Source: Allomyces macrogynus ATCC 38327 (Eukaryota; Blastocladiomycota; Blastocladiomycetes; Blastocladiales; Blastocladiaceae). Taken from it: a DNA stretch of 64,000 nucleotides. The notes below the pieces were generated by a model. The model made no database searches. It saw only the letters and a program-made list of their open reading frames with translations, and was not told where the DNA came from. The DNA lies in assembly GCA_000151295.1 (NCBI GenBank), contig GG745339.1:89665-153664 (forward strand). The letters run 5' to 3'. A program made the position numbers and the translations under genes. Positions 53,961 through 63,123 of the stretch are shown in pieces. The first letter of the stretch is position 1. The number at the start of each line of letters is the position of its first letter.

Positions 53961-54911
53961 ACTGACGTGGCGGCAGACCAGCCGGTCCAGACCGACCTCC
54001 CCGACGACGGCACCGACGTAGGCGATCCGCTCCCGCTCGCCGACACGGTACAGCTCGTGGCCACCTACTTCACGAACCTCTTTGACGACGCCGTGGCACT
54101 CTTCGAGCACCACTACGGGACGAGCGACGAAAAGTACACGTTTGTCGCATTGATTCTTTTCGACACGCTCCTACGCATCCAAGCCGACGCGCCCCCACCC
54201 ACGCACCGGCGCTCCGTCGCCATGGTCGCGCGCCTCGCTGACCCAAGCGACGGAATGCACACGTCGCTGTTTTGCCCACCGGACGTGGCCGACACGCCGT
54301 GCATGGCGCTCGAACGGCGGTACCCGCGGCTTGCGGGGAACGCCGAGACAGATACACCCCCATCGGCCGGGTCCGCGACCGTGGCCGCGGCCGCGAACAT
54401 GTCGCCCGTCGCGATGCTCGTGCACCGGCTGTACACGCTCGCGGTGATGGTCGATGGGCACCGTAATTTGGCATTTGGGTTCCCGCCGACGTGGGACCCG
54501 AACGAATGCGTTGCGCTGAACGCGATGCCGCCGGCCGTGCTTGCGGCTGTCGGCGGGGTGGGGTCGCGCCGTGGGAGTGCCGGCCGGGTCGTGGCCGCGG
54601 CTGCCGCCGTCGCGTCGCCGATGCGCGTTGCGTGCCCGCCGGCCCTTTTGCCGCCGTCGCGTCGCGGTGGGGCCGATGCGGGCGGCGTGCGCGTGCAGAT
54701 TGTCGCGCCGGGACTGCATGTGGTTGGTGGCCGGCTTCCTGAACACGATGCGGGCGCGGCAAGGTCGCACGGGTTCCTGGCGCGCGCTTTCCGGTCGGCG
54801 GTTGGTGCGGATCGCAAGACAAGTGCTGCGTCGTTGTCGCGCAGTACTGCTGCGGTCACAGACGAAGCGCGGGTCGCTGTCAAGGCCAAGGTGCTCTTCC
54901 CGACTGCATGA
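51587..54911 (+). CDS. 1038-residue protein with coiled coil and low-complexity regions, family unknown
   Basis: Four exons (51587-52900, 52979-53093, 53163-53351, 53413-54911) give an exact coding length; introns are 78, 69 and 61 nt with donors GTATGT, GTATGT, GTGTGC. ATG 51587 in ACCACCATGG. Residues about 60-160 are helical with a coiled coil (SVQVIARLEDEVGRLHSQVA). A Ser/Thr/Pro-rich middle includes repeated LPRG/LQRG units (GVTPLDSLPRGGG, TVTPFDSLQRGGV, TATPYDSLERPA). A poly-Ala tract follows, then a hydrophobic C-terminal domain: DTVQLVATYFTNLFDDAVAL, KYTFVALILFDTLLRIQ, AMLVHRLYTLAVMVDGHRNL, FGFPPTWDP. No known domain recognised. Confidence 0.7.
53928..53957 (+). repeat. (GCT)10 microsatellite encoding poly-Ala
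   Basis: Ten GCT units within exon 4 of the 1038-residue protein gene; likely length-variable. Confidence 0.9.
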
Positions 54912-55142
54912 TCGCGCACGTGTCGCGTTTGGGATCGAGCCAATGTGGTCCAAGGAAATTGTAAACGAGGAACCTGTGTTTCTGAGCTTGAAAAGAGAAA
55001 CGATGCTGACGTCGAGCCATGATAATAAACGATGAATGCGCTCTATCGTCTATCCCGCACCCCAGTCCCACGGCCGTCCATTTGCCAGAGTGCAACCCGA
55101 CCGGACGAGTCCCCCGCCGTTTCACGCGTCCCCCTCCCATCC

Positions 55143-57311
55143 CTACCCGCCACCCCATCGCTTCTTCTTTTTCTTGGCCTCAGCCGCTGCCGCCGCTGCC
55201 GCCGCTGCCTCGGCCTCCTGCTTGGCAAGCTCCTCCTCGGCGCGCCGCTGCCGCTCCTTCTCGCGCTCCTCGGCTTCGCGCTGCAACCGTGCCTCGTTCT
55301 CGGCCTCTTGCTTTTTCCGCTCCTCTTCGAGTCGTGCGAGTTCCTCTTCTTGCCGTTTGCGCGCGGTCTCGGCCTCTTGCCTCTCCTGCTCGATGCGCTG
55401 CATTTCGAGGTTCTTGGCCTCGTCGGCAGCGGCCTTGGTGGGCTTGCGGCTGCCACGGGCGCCTGCGCCAGCGGCCGGGTGCGCAGCGGCGTGCCCGGCT
55501 TCCTCGGATTTCTTCTTGACCCAGGCCTCGTACTCGAATGCGAGCCGTGCTTGCTTCATGGCGTCGTCTACGGCAGATCGTTTTGAATAGTCAATCGTGA
55601 GCCGCAAAAAAAGCACAAAGCTCACTCATCAATCGCACGCACCTTCTCCACCCGGCGGTATCGGCGACAACGCCAGCGGAACCGCCGCCGCGGCGGCCGC
55701 CGGAGCCTTCTTGCGCTCGGTTCTCGGCGACGTCGTGGCCGCCTCCAAGTCCTCGATCGGCACGGCATTGACCACGTCCGAGTAATCAATCATCAAGCTG
55801 TCGAGCTTATCGCGCAACCCGGCATTCTGGTGCTCAATCGCGATCCTCAGCCTTGCGGCCGCCTCGAGCCGGCGCTCCAATTCGCGCACGCGGTCGTCCA
55901 CCGCCGCTTTCGCTTTAGCCATCTCCCCCATGGCCGCCTCCAATTTCGTCCGGTCCCGGGTATACTTGTTCCGTGTCGACTCGAGCTCGCGCTCCAACTT
56001 CTCGCACCGCCGCACTTCGTTCTCGGCCGTCACCGTCTTGGCATGTAACAACTCGTCCATTTTCTTGCGCTCGAGCACAAGTTCCTTGTTGCGTTTCGTG
56101 AGCACCACGATCATATTCGTTTGCCGCAAGACCGACTCTTCCTCGGGCGGCGGATCGGACCCACGAAGCGCGGCACCCACACGCTTTTGCGCCTCGTACG
56201 CGCGAATCTTGCCCGCCGCGCGGTGCAGCTGCGCCTCAAGTTTCGCGTACTGCTCGTCGTTCTTGCGCACGCGTTGCCGCGCACCTTTCGCGCCGGTCGC
56301 GGCAGCGACGTCGCCGTTGGCGCCGTTGGCGGGTCCGGCACGAGTGGGCGACGTGGCACCGCCGCCGGGTTTACTCGGAGGGCCGGCGGTACCGCCGAGC
56401 AGCTCGTCGGACGTGGCCAAATCCGGATCGATGCCCGTGACGGTCGCGAGCTTGGCCTTCAAGTCGTTGACCTGGTCGCGAAGCGCGCGGTTGGCTTCCT
56501 CGTACCGGATGCGTTGGCCGAAATCGGCCTGCCATTTTTTCTACACATTCATGCATCGTCAGTCGCCCTCCCCCTCCCTTCACCCCGGGGAGAACATCGC
56601 GTACCTTGATCTCCTGTAACAACTTATCCTTCTCGTCGGCCTTTAAATTCTCCGGGATCGTGACTTCGTTTGGGTTGAAACTGCGCATCGGCTTGGCTTT
56701 CGACTTGTACGGCACGCGCCGGTCTTTCATGACCATGGCCTGCGTCACTTGCTCGTAGTGCTTGAGCTCGGCAGCGGCCGCGGGCGGCTTGCCGTTACTG
56801 ACGGCGGTGGGAACGGCGACCGTGAGCGTCATTTTGGCGGAGGGGACGGGCAGACCGGACGGCGGCAGGTGCACGGCGCCCGTGACGTGCGCGGCCGCCG
56901 CGGGCTGCGGGTGCGCGGCAGTGGCGGCGGGAAGCGGTACGGGTGCGGGTGCGGGTGCATGTGCGGGCGCTGGAGCTGCAGCGGGTACGACATGGTCGGG
57001 TTTCACTGCGACGGGTTCCGTAGCAGGTGCTGGCGCAGGAGCGGCCGCTACAGTCGTGCAGCGGATGCGTGCGCGTCAGCCGCGTCGGATCTGAGACCCA
57101 GGTCGTTTCTGGGTAGTCCCCGGCGCCGACAAGGGCATGCAGCGGTCTGTCGGGTTGCTGCAGCGTATGCGCGGGCGGGTTGTTGGCTCATCTCGCGAGC
57201 CGGTGCGCGACATGGCATACCGGCGGGCTTTGGCGGCGCCGCCGCAGTGTCTGCAGCAAGTGCCGCGGCCTTGGCTGCTGGTGGTGCTGGTTTCTTGCCG
57301 AGGGGACCCAT
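55143..57311 (-). CDS. 618-residue coiled-coil protein
   Basis: Four exons (57311-57221, 57047-56605, 56540-55643, 55567-55143) with introns of 173, 64 and 75 nt (donors GTATGC, GTACGC, GTGCGT) give an exact length. Start MGPLGKKPAPPAAKAAALAA. The first about 100 residues are Ala/Pro-rich. A conserved-looking block follows: MKDRRVPYKSKAKPMRSFNP and ENLKADEKDKLLQEIKKWQA. Then long heptad regions: RYEEANRALRDQVNDLKAKL, IVVLTKRNKELVLERKKMDE, AENEVRRCEKLERELESTRN and a second coil rich in Glu/Arg/Gln (RQEEELARLEEERKKQEAE). It ends KKKKKRWGGG. A cytoskeletal or axonemal part is a guess encouraged by CFAP298 nearby; family not recognised. Confidence 0.7.
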
Positions 57312-58172
57312 GGTTGGCGAGCGTTGGTGCCGGCTGCTGGTCGCTGCTAACGTGGAAGAAGGACGATCACTGGGCTGTATCAAAGTCAGGTGACCGCGTC
57401 TTGTTTTGCGCCTGTCAAAGGCCTTTCGAACGAGTGTTGCCGCGCCAATCCGCTTCAAATTTGCTCACGGTGGTTTGCAAATTCTCAATCAAAGAGTGCT
57501 GGTCGGGCCGCAGTTGTCGCGCAAGTCAGCGTATTCGACTCCACCCGGCAGCATCCCACGAAGGTCGCCCACGAGGACGACTCCTGCACCGTGATCAGCT
57601 TCCACACATCCCAAGCTCCGTGCACGATCATGCTGCACGATGGTGGCGCCTCGCTGAGTTTTAGGCTCCTTTTGCCAGCTGCACGGGATGCAGGCCGAGG
57701 ACCAACCGGGTCCGGTTTGCAGTGAGGTTACGCGCGCCACGCACAAGTCGAGCATCGGCCGGGGCCAGCAGCATGATACGTGGATAACCGATCAATCGAC
57801 GGAATATCGTCGGCAGCCTTGGTGGTCCTGTTTGCGCAAGCCACGAACCCTCTCATGCATCACGAACAATGCCCGAGGTCGTTCCCCGCAATCTTGGGCG
57901 CACGGCGTCGAGGTCGTTGTGCGCGTCGCGTGGACAAGCTGTTGCCTTGCGCCTTTTCGGCGTGCGTGGACGCGCGCGGCCTCGGTCGAGGTGCCTGGGC
58001 AATCAGGAAACTGAAAGTGCCACCAGCGCGCATCGTCGCCCATATTTGAGGAGTCGGTCTCCCCCGCTCGGCCGCGCCAGCGTTCGCGGTCTTTTCTCTC
58101 CCGCCCGATTCGAGCACGACCCCACTGTCCTCGTTCAATCGTCCTCGACCACGAATCCGACCCCTCTCCATC
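57312..58172. other. Divergent upstream region
   Basis: Between the coiled-coil gene start (minus) and the small gene at 58173 (plus). Open frames lack support. Confidence 0.35.
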
Positions 58173-58409
58173 ATGGCCAAGATCGCGTATAACCGGTGCA
58201 GCCGCGGCCTTGGCATGCTCGACCAGGACCTCGACTACCTGAGCGAACCCAAGCCGACGAACCCTGAGACCGATAACGGTGCGCGTGCGGCGACCACCAC
58301 CACCACCACCACTCAGTCTTTCAAGTCGTCGTCGCCATCGCCGTCCGCCAAGCGATCCTTGATTTCGCGCATACTGTTTGGGTCGTCCAAGGGCAAGTCG
58401 TCGCGGTAG
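58173..58409 (+). CDS. Small hypothetical protein, 78 residues
   Basis: Starts MAKIAYNRCSRGLGMLDQDL at an ATG in TCATCATGG, followed by an acidic stretch, a run of seven Thr from ACC repeats, and a basic tail (SAKRSLISRILFGSSKGKSS). The first 30 residues look structured; the rest is low-complexity. No family recognised. Support is a good start context and codon use like the neighbours; it could still be a chance frame. Confidence 0.45.
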   Translation: MAKIAYNRCSRGLGMLDQDLDYLSEPKPTNPETDNGARAATTTTTTTQSFKSSSPSPSAKRSLISRILFGSSKGKSSR

Positions 58410-59220
58410 TTTTGCCAAGAGCCAAGACCAGGGAAGACAAGGCTCACGCAACGAAGACCGCGCGTGCGGCGGCAAGGGGCCGGCATCGCATCCGCATCAA
58501 ATTACAAGCCAGCAGCGGGGGACCGCCAAGCTCGCGGCGGCCAAGTTCGAGGGCGCGCCGGCCGTCAAAGTCGCCGAAGCCGGGCGTGTACATTGTATCA
58601 TAGTTAGATCCTAGGGAGAATACCAGTGTGTCTATAGTTTTTTTTTTCGGATTGGAATGATTGGGCGGTGCGAGCGATGATCGCCGGCCACACCTCGCGG
58701 TCACCGCCAGGAGTCTTGCTCAGCAAACACGCCCGCAACACGCCGTCTTATCGGTCCGGCCGGCCCTGGCCCATCATTTTCCACCATTTTCCTTGCGAGC
58801 TGGTGCGCTCGGCAAGCGAGACTGGCGAGGCGATTTTCCACAGCCAACGACGACTGACGGGCAGCTCGCTCGCAAGGCCAGCCCATCTCTGCACGTGATG
58901 GGGCCGCGAGGCAGCGCGAGACAAGCGCTGCCACGCCCATCCATCGAAGGGAGGGGCCAAGGCGCGAAGCGCGCCGCCGCCATCGACCATCGTCGCCCTC
59001 GACAAGGTGCCCAACGGCACACTGCATCGACCTTCAAGCAGTCCCGCTCTCCCAAGCTCTCGCAACCACCCGGCCCCCGCCGCGCACTCCCGTCGCGCAG
59101 CACCTGCAGCACCTCGACCTCCGCGCACGCCGCCAACCGCTGCCAGCTCGTCCAAGACTCGCTCGCGGCTCCGACCTACGCACGCGCACCAACCCGCCTC
59201 GCCACCTCACCGACCCGACC
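58410..59220. other. Upstream region of the SNARE gene
   Basis: Pyrimidine-rich leader near 59050-59220 fits a 5' UTR. No gene recognised. Confidence 0.4.
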
Positions 59221-60520
59221 ATGAGCTACAACTCCGGCTACCCGGCGCCGCGCGCACGGTCGCGCTCCCGCGGCCCCGCCGAGGACCGGTACTATGGCGG
59301 TGCGCCCTCGCCATCGAGCGCGCAACCGCCGCGCGCCGACTCGGGTTACATGGACCCGAACGCGCGCGGGCGCGGATACGGTGACCAGGGCGGGCGTGGT
59401 GGGTACCAGGGCGGGCAAGGCGGATACGGCAGCCAAGGCGGGTACCAGAGCCAGTACCAGGGCGGGTACCAGAGCCAGTATCAAGGCAGCAGCAGCTATG
59501 CCACATCTTCCTCGTCATCCGCCGTCGCGCAACGCGGGCAGTACTACCCGCCCGCTCCCGCGGACGCGCGCGCCGAGTTGTTCCAAGGGTCCGGGTACGA
59601 CCCGCGTGCCGGCGGTGGCCGCGGTGGTCCCGCGCCGCCACCTGCTGGCGCTCCCGCACCGGGCGAGTACGAGCGGCGGCACCATCCGCAGGAGGCTGAG
59701 GGCGTGTTTTATTCAGCCGAGGACGAGGAGCGGGCCTACCAGGACACGTATGCCGAGATTCAGCAGGTCAAGGGCGAGTCGGTGCAGACGTCCCGCTCGG
59801 CGTTGCGTAAGATTCGTGAGACCGAGGAGGTGGCCGCGTCGTCGATGCGCCGGTTGCAGGAGCAGAACGGTACGCTGTTGTTACTTTGAGATCTGAGCGT
59901 GAGACCCCCGATGGCGAGAAGACTGACCCTCACCGCTCCCGACACCACCAACAGACAAGCTCACGCACGTCGAGGAACGCATGACGCAAGCCGAGTACCA
60001 CGCGCACAAGGCCGAGAACAAGACGCAGGACCTGCAAAAGCTCAACAAGAATTTCATCCTCTCAACGTTTTCCTTCTCCAACCCGTTCACGCGGTCGAAG
60101 CGCAAGGAAGAGAAGTTGCGCAAGGAACTCGAGGCCAAGAACAAGCTCGCGGCCGAAAAGGAGGCGCTGCGCAAGGAAAACCAGGCGCAGCAGCGTAACC
60201 TCGAGACGTCGTTGAACGACGCTGAGGGCAAGCACACGCCGGGCCACTACCCGGGGGCCTCGTCGAGCTCGGCGGCGCCACAACGGTCGCGCGCAGATTA
60301 TTTGCCGGAAGAGGAGAACTGCGAAATGGAGCGCGAGATTGACTCGAACTTGGACGAGATTTCGTCGGGGCTCGGGCGGCTCAAGATGATGGGGCTGGCC
60401 ATGGGCGACGCGATTGATCAGTCGAACGAGCAACTCGGCCGGATTGATCGGCGTACGGACCAGGTGCACGATCGCGTGCAGCGCACGGGCGCCAAGTTGC
60501 ACCAGATGGCGCGCAAGTAG
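59221..60520 (+). CDS. SEC9: SNAP-25/Sec9-type Qb,Qc-SNARE
   Basis: 404 residues from two exons (59221-59869, 59955-60520), intron 85 nt (GTACGC...ACAG, phase 1). Two SNARE helices: helix 1 around YAEIQQVKGESVQTSRSALR, RRLQEQNDKLTHVEERMT (crossing the splice), helix 2 around CEMEREIDSNLDEISSGLGR and GDAIDQSNEQLGRIDRRTDQ, ending VQRTGAKLHQMARK. The NPF motif before the linker (FSNPFTRSKRKEEK) is typical of Sec9/Snap29-type proteins. There is no Cys-rich palmitoylation loop and no membrane anchor, as in yeast Sec9. The N-terminal 150 residues are Gly/Tyr/Gln-rich with repeats GGYQSQYQ. It acts in exocytic fusion with a syntaxin and synaptobrevin (family knowledge). Confidence 0.88.
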
Positions 60521-60693
60521 GGCGTGCCGTTGTAGATTTTTTTTTTTTTGTTTGTTCGTTGTTGGTTAAAATCGTGTAATTGGTAATTCTTGTCGTGGCG
60601 GGCCCTTGACCGCCGCGGACCGTAATGGGACGGAAATTTTCCTCATCATCTTTGCACCGGTCTCGCTCCAATCGAAAAGAACACGGTCCATAT

Positions 60694-61878
60694 TTATTTC
60701 TCCCCCGCCGTTCGCCGCGGCGCTATCACGGCCCCACCATCCGGCGACATGACATACCCCACCCGCCCTCCCCCACCACCCGTCCCACCACCACGGCGCG
60801 GATCCATGGCCATCGGCGGCGGCGCGACCACCGCCGGTCCCGGCCCGACATGCATGTACCGCACGACATCGTCCAACCGGCGCGCCAACTCGACCGGCGG
60901 CATCTCCGTGCGCACGGCCCGGCGACGCGCACTTCCGCGACGACGTCGCGCGACCACCGCGCCATCATCCGACGCAGCGTCCGAATCGTGTCCGGCCGTG
61001 GGCGTCGGCGTCGGCGGGAGATCCATGTAGAGCGCGCGCACGCGGCGCAGGTACTCGCCGGGTTCGTTGCGGCCGCGGCGTGCGCGGCTGACGAGGCCCG
61101 TGGCCCGCCCCTTTGCGGCACCTTCGTCCTCGTCGTCGTTCTCGGCGTCGGCATCGGCACCACCTTCCCCGTCGCTATCGCTTTCCGTGCCGCGAATGTA
61201 ATCGACCGTCACGTTCACGAGCCGGTCATGGTGCTTGATTTCCAGATCGAGTCGTGCCTGCATTGCGACCACCGGATCGTCGGCGGCCGCACGTGGGGCG
61301 ACCGGTTGCACGGGGACCGCTGGTGCGTCGGATGTTGTTGCCGCAGCCGTGGCCAGCGCCGCAGCTAACCCACGACGTGCGCGTTTCGCTGGCGGTCCTC
61401 CGAGCAACTCCTCCCCGCCACCCGCAGTTCTCCCCGTCCCCGCACTCGCTGCGGCCTCGGCAACACGCTTCACCCTCTCCTTCTCCCGCTCCACCATCTC
61501 CCGTTCCCGATCTGCCAACGGCGGTCCGGGGCGGGACCGTAACCACTCGGGCGCGTGCGCCGCGTGCGGGCGGGTGGCAGGTGTCGCAAACGGTAACACG
61601 AGAAAGTCTTTCAATGCGGCGGCGGGCATCGCGTGCGCGAGTGCGGCCATGCGCGCGGTCACGACTTGCAAGCGCGTGAGCAGGGCCGGGTAGGGTAGGT
61701 GCGGCGCGTGGTGCCGTAAATCGTGCGCGGCCGCGAGAAGGCCGTCGAGGTGTCGCGCGACGGCATCGAGGTGTGCGTGCGCGTCGGTCGTGGGTGGGCG
61801 GGGTGGGGCGGGAGCGGCGTTGGTGAAGGGGGCGAGGTTGCCGCCGGATGGGCCGGTTGGAGGGGGTGGGGCGGCCAT
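60694..61878 (-). CDS. MED8: Mediator complex subunit 8-like protein
   Basis: Single exon, 394 residues from ATG 61878 (an upstream extension is rejected as basic low complexity). The N-terminal helical region fits Med8: LDAVARHLDGLLAAAHDLRH, YPALLTRLQVVTARMAALAH and LKDFLVLPFATPATRP, followed by APEWLRSRPGPPLADRERE, where Med8 proteins carry the LRxKxxP-E link. The later half is acidic (SDSDGEGGADADAENDDEDE) then Arg-rich (ARRRRGSARRRAV) and Gly/Pro-rich. Part of the RNA polymerase II Mediator head module, if the assignment is right. Similarity is confined to the first about 150 residues. Confidence 0.7.
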   Translation of the reverse strand: MAAPPPPTGPSGGNLAPFTNAAPAPPRPPTTDAHAHLDAVARHLDGLLAAAHDLRHHAPHLPYPALLTRLQVVTARMAALAHAMPAAALKDFLVLPFATPATRPHAAHAPEWLRSRPGPPLADREREMVEREKERVKRVAEAAASAGTGRTAGGGEELLGGPPAKRARRGLAAALATAAATTSDAPAVPVQPVAPRAAADDPVVAMQARLDLEIKHHDRLVNVTVDYIRGTESDSDGEGGADADAENDDEDEGAAKGRATGLVSRARRGRNEPGEYLRRVRALYMDLPPTPTPTAGHDSDAASDDGAVVARRRRGSARRRAVRTEMPPVELARRLDDVVRYMHVGPGPAVVAPPPMAMDPRRGGGTGGGGGRVGYVMSPDGGAVIAPRRTAGEK

Positions 61879-62378
61879 GGTTCGGGGCCGGGACGAGGTC
61901 GTGGTGCGGATCAGGGGCGGAAATGAGCGCGTGGACGCGCGGTTGCAGCAAGTGGTTGGCGTCTTGGCGGCGCGTCGGCGTGCAGGACACGCAGGTCGAC
62001 GACGAGGACGACGGCAGCAATGATACGACCGGGACGGGGACGCTTGCACAAGCGACGTGGACGGTCGATGCAATGCGGCGCGGGACGCCATCGCACGTGC
62101 AACACACGAGATGCGCACGCTCGGTCGCCACGAGACATCCTGTTTCGGTTTCGGTGATGGCCTTTCTGCCCCAGCTGCGCCACACGCCGGCCTTGGGCGG
62201 ACGCCCAGCTTGACGTGAAATTTCGTGCCCCGCGTCGACTGGGGACAGAGTCCTCACGCGCGCGCCGCCAACACCGACACGCGCCTGGACTGGACTATAA
62301 AGCGACAGCGCGCCCGCCTAGAGCGCGACCCGGTTCTGCAGCTCTCTCTCTCCACGACCAACCACAACAACCAACACC
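61879..62378. other. Divergent promoter region MED8/ACBP
   Basis: 500 bases between outward-facing starts; contains the ACBP TATA box. Confidence 0.5.
62296..62301 (+). promoter_or_regulatory. TATA box of the ACBP gene
   Basis: TATAAA 83 bases before the ATG at 62379; a CT-rich initiator-like stretch (ctctctctctccacgacca) follows at 62343. Confidence 0.75.
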
Positions 62379-62892
62379 ATGCCCAGCGTACGTTCATGGA
62401 CCAGGCAAGACCGAGTAAGACCGAGTAAGACCGAGCACGCTCGGAGCTGAGCACGCAGCAAGTCGCGTCGCGCGCTCGACCCACGACGCACGCCCGGCCA
62501 GAGTCCGCGCTCGTGCGCGTATACTGCACGCGCTGCTGCTGCTGTCTCAGGCGCTCCTGCTGCTGCTGCTCCGCGCTCCTCATCCTGTTCTCAACTTGGC
62601 CTCACGATCTCGCGACTGACCCACGCGCTTCGTCCCCGCTCTCCAGGACGCGTTCACCCAGGCCGCCGAAGAAGTCAAGTCGCTCGCTTACCAGCCGTCG
62701 AACGACGAGCTGCTCGAGCTCTACGCGCTCTTCAAGCAGGCGACCGTGGGCGACAACACGACCGCGCGCCCGGGCATGTTCGACCTCAAGGGCAAGGCCA
62801 AGTGGGACGCGTGGGCCGCCAAGAAGGGTCTGGCCTCGGACGAGGCCGAGGCAAAGTACATTGCCCTCGTCGAGGAGTTCAAGAAGAAGTAA
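62379..62892 (+). CDS. ACB1: Acyl-CoA-binding protein
   Basis: Small cytosolic carrier of long-chain acyl-CoA. Exon 1 is only 9 bases (ATG CCC AGC, 62379-62387), then a 259-nt intron (GTACGT...CTCCAG) and exon 2 at 62647-62892; 84 residues, the normal size. Signature residues: FTQAAEEVKSLAYQPSNDEL, ALFKQATVGDN (acyl-CoA phosphate/adenine site), GMFDLKGKAKWDAWAAKKGL and AKYIALVEEFKKK. The intron is rich in CTG repeats and holds three tandem aagaccgagt units near its 5' end. Confidence 0.95.
62407..62435 (+). repeat. Three tandem aagaccgagt units in the ACBP intron
   Basis: Ten-base unit repeated three times in a row just inside the first intron of the ACBP gene. Confidence 0.85.
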
Positions 62893-63123
62893 AGCAGCAC
62901 CACCAAGTAGAGCATGCCGCGCTCGACGTGTCGCGCGGGTTGCGGCGGAGTCGGCCGGACCAAAGCGCGCGTGTGCGACGCGCGCGTCGTTCTGAAGGCC
63001 GACACCGTGCGTGCTCGTCGCGCCGCTGGTTGTCATGATTGTACCATATCTATCACCAAAACAGAAATCTGGATTTTTGGACCCTCTCCTGTCTCGCTCG
63101 TATCGCCACCGTCCAAGTCTCGC

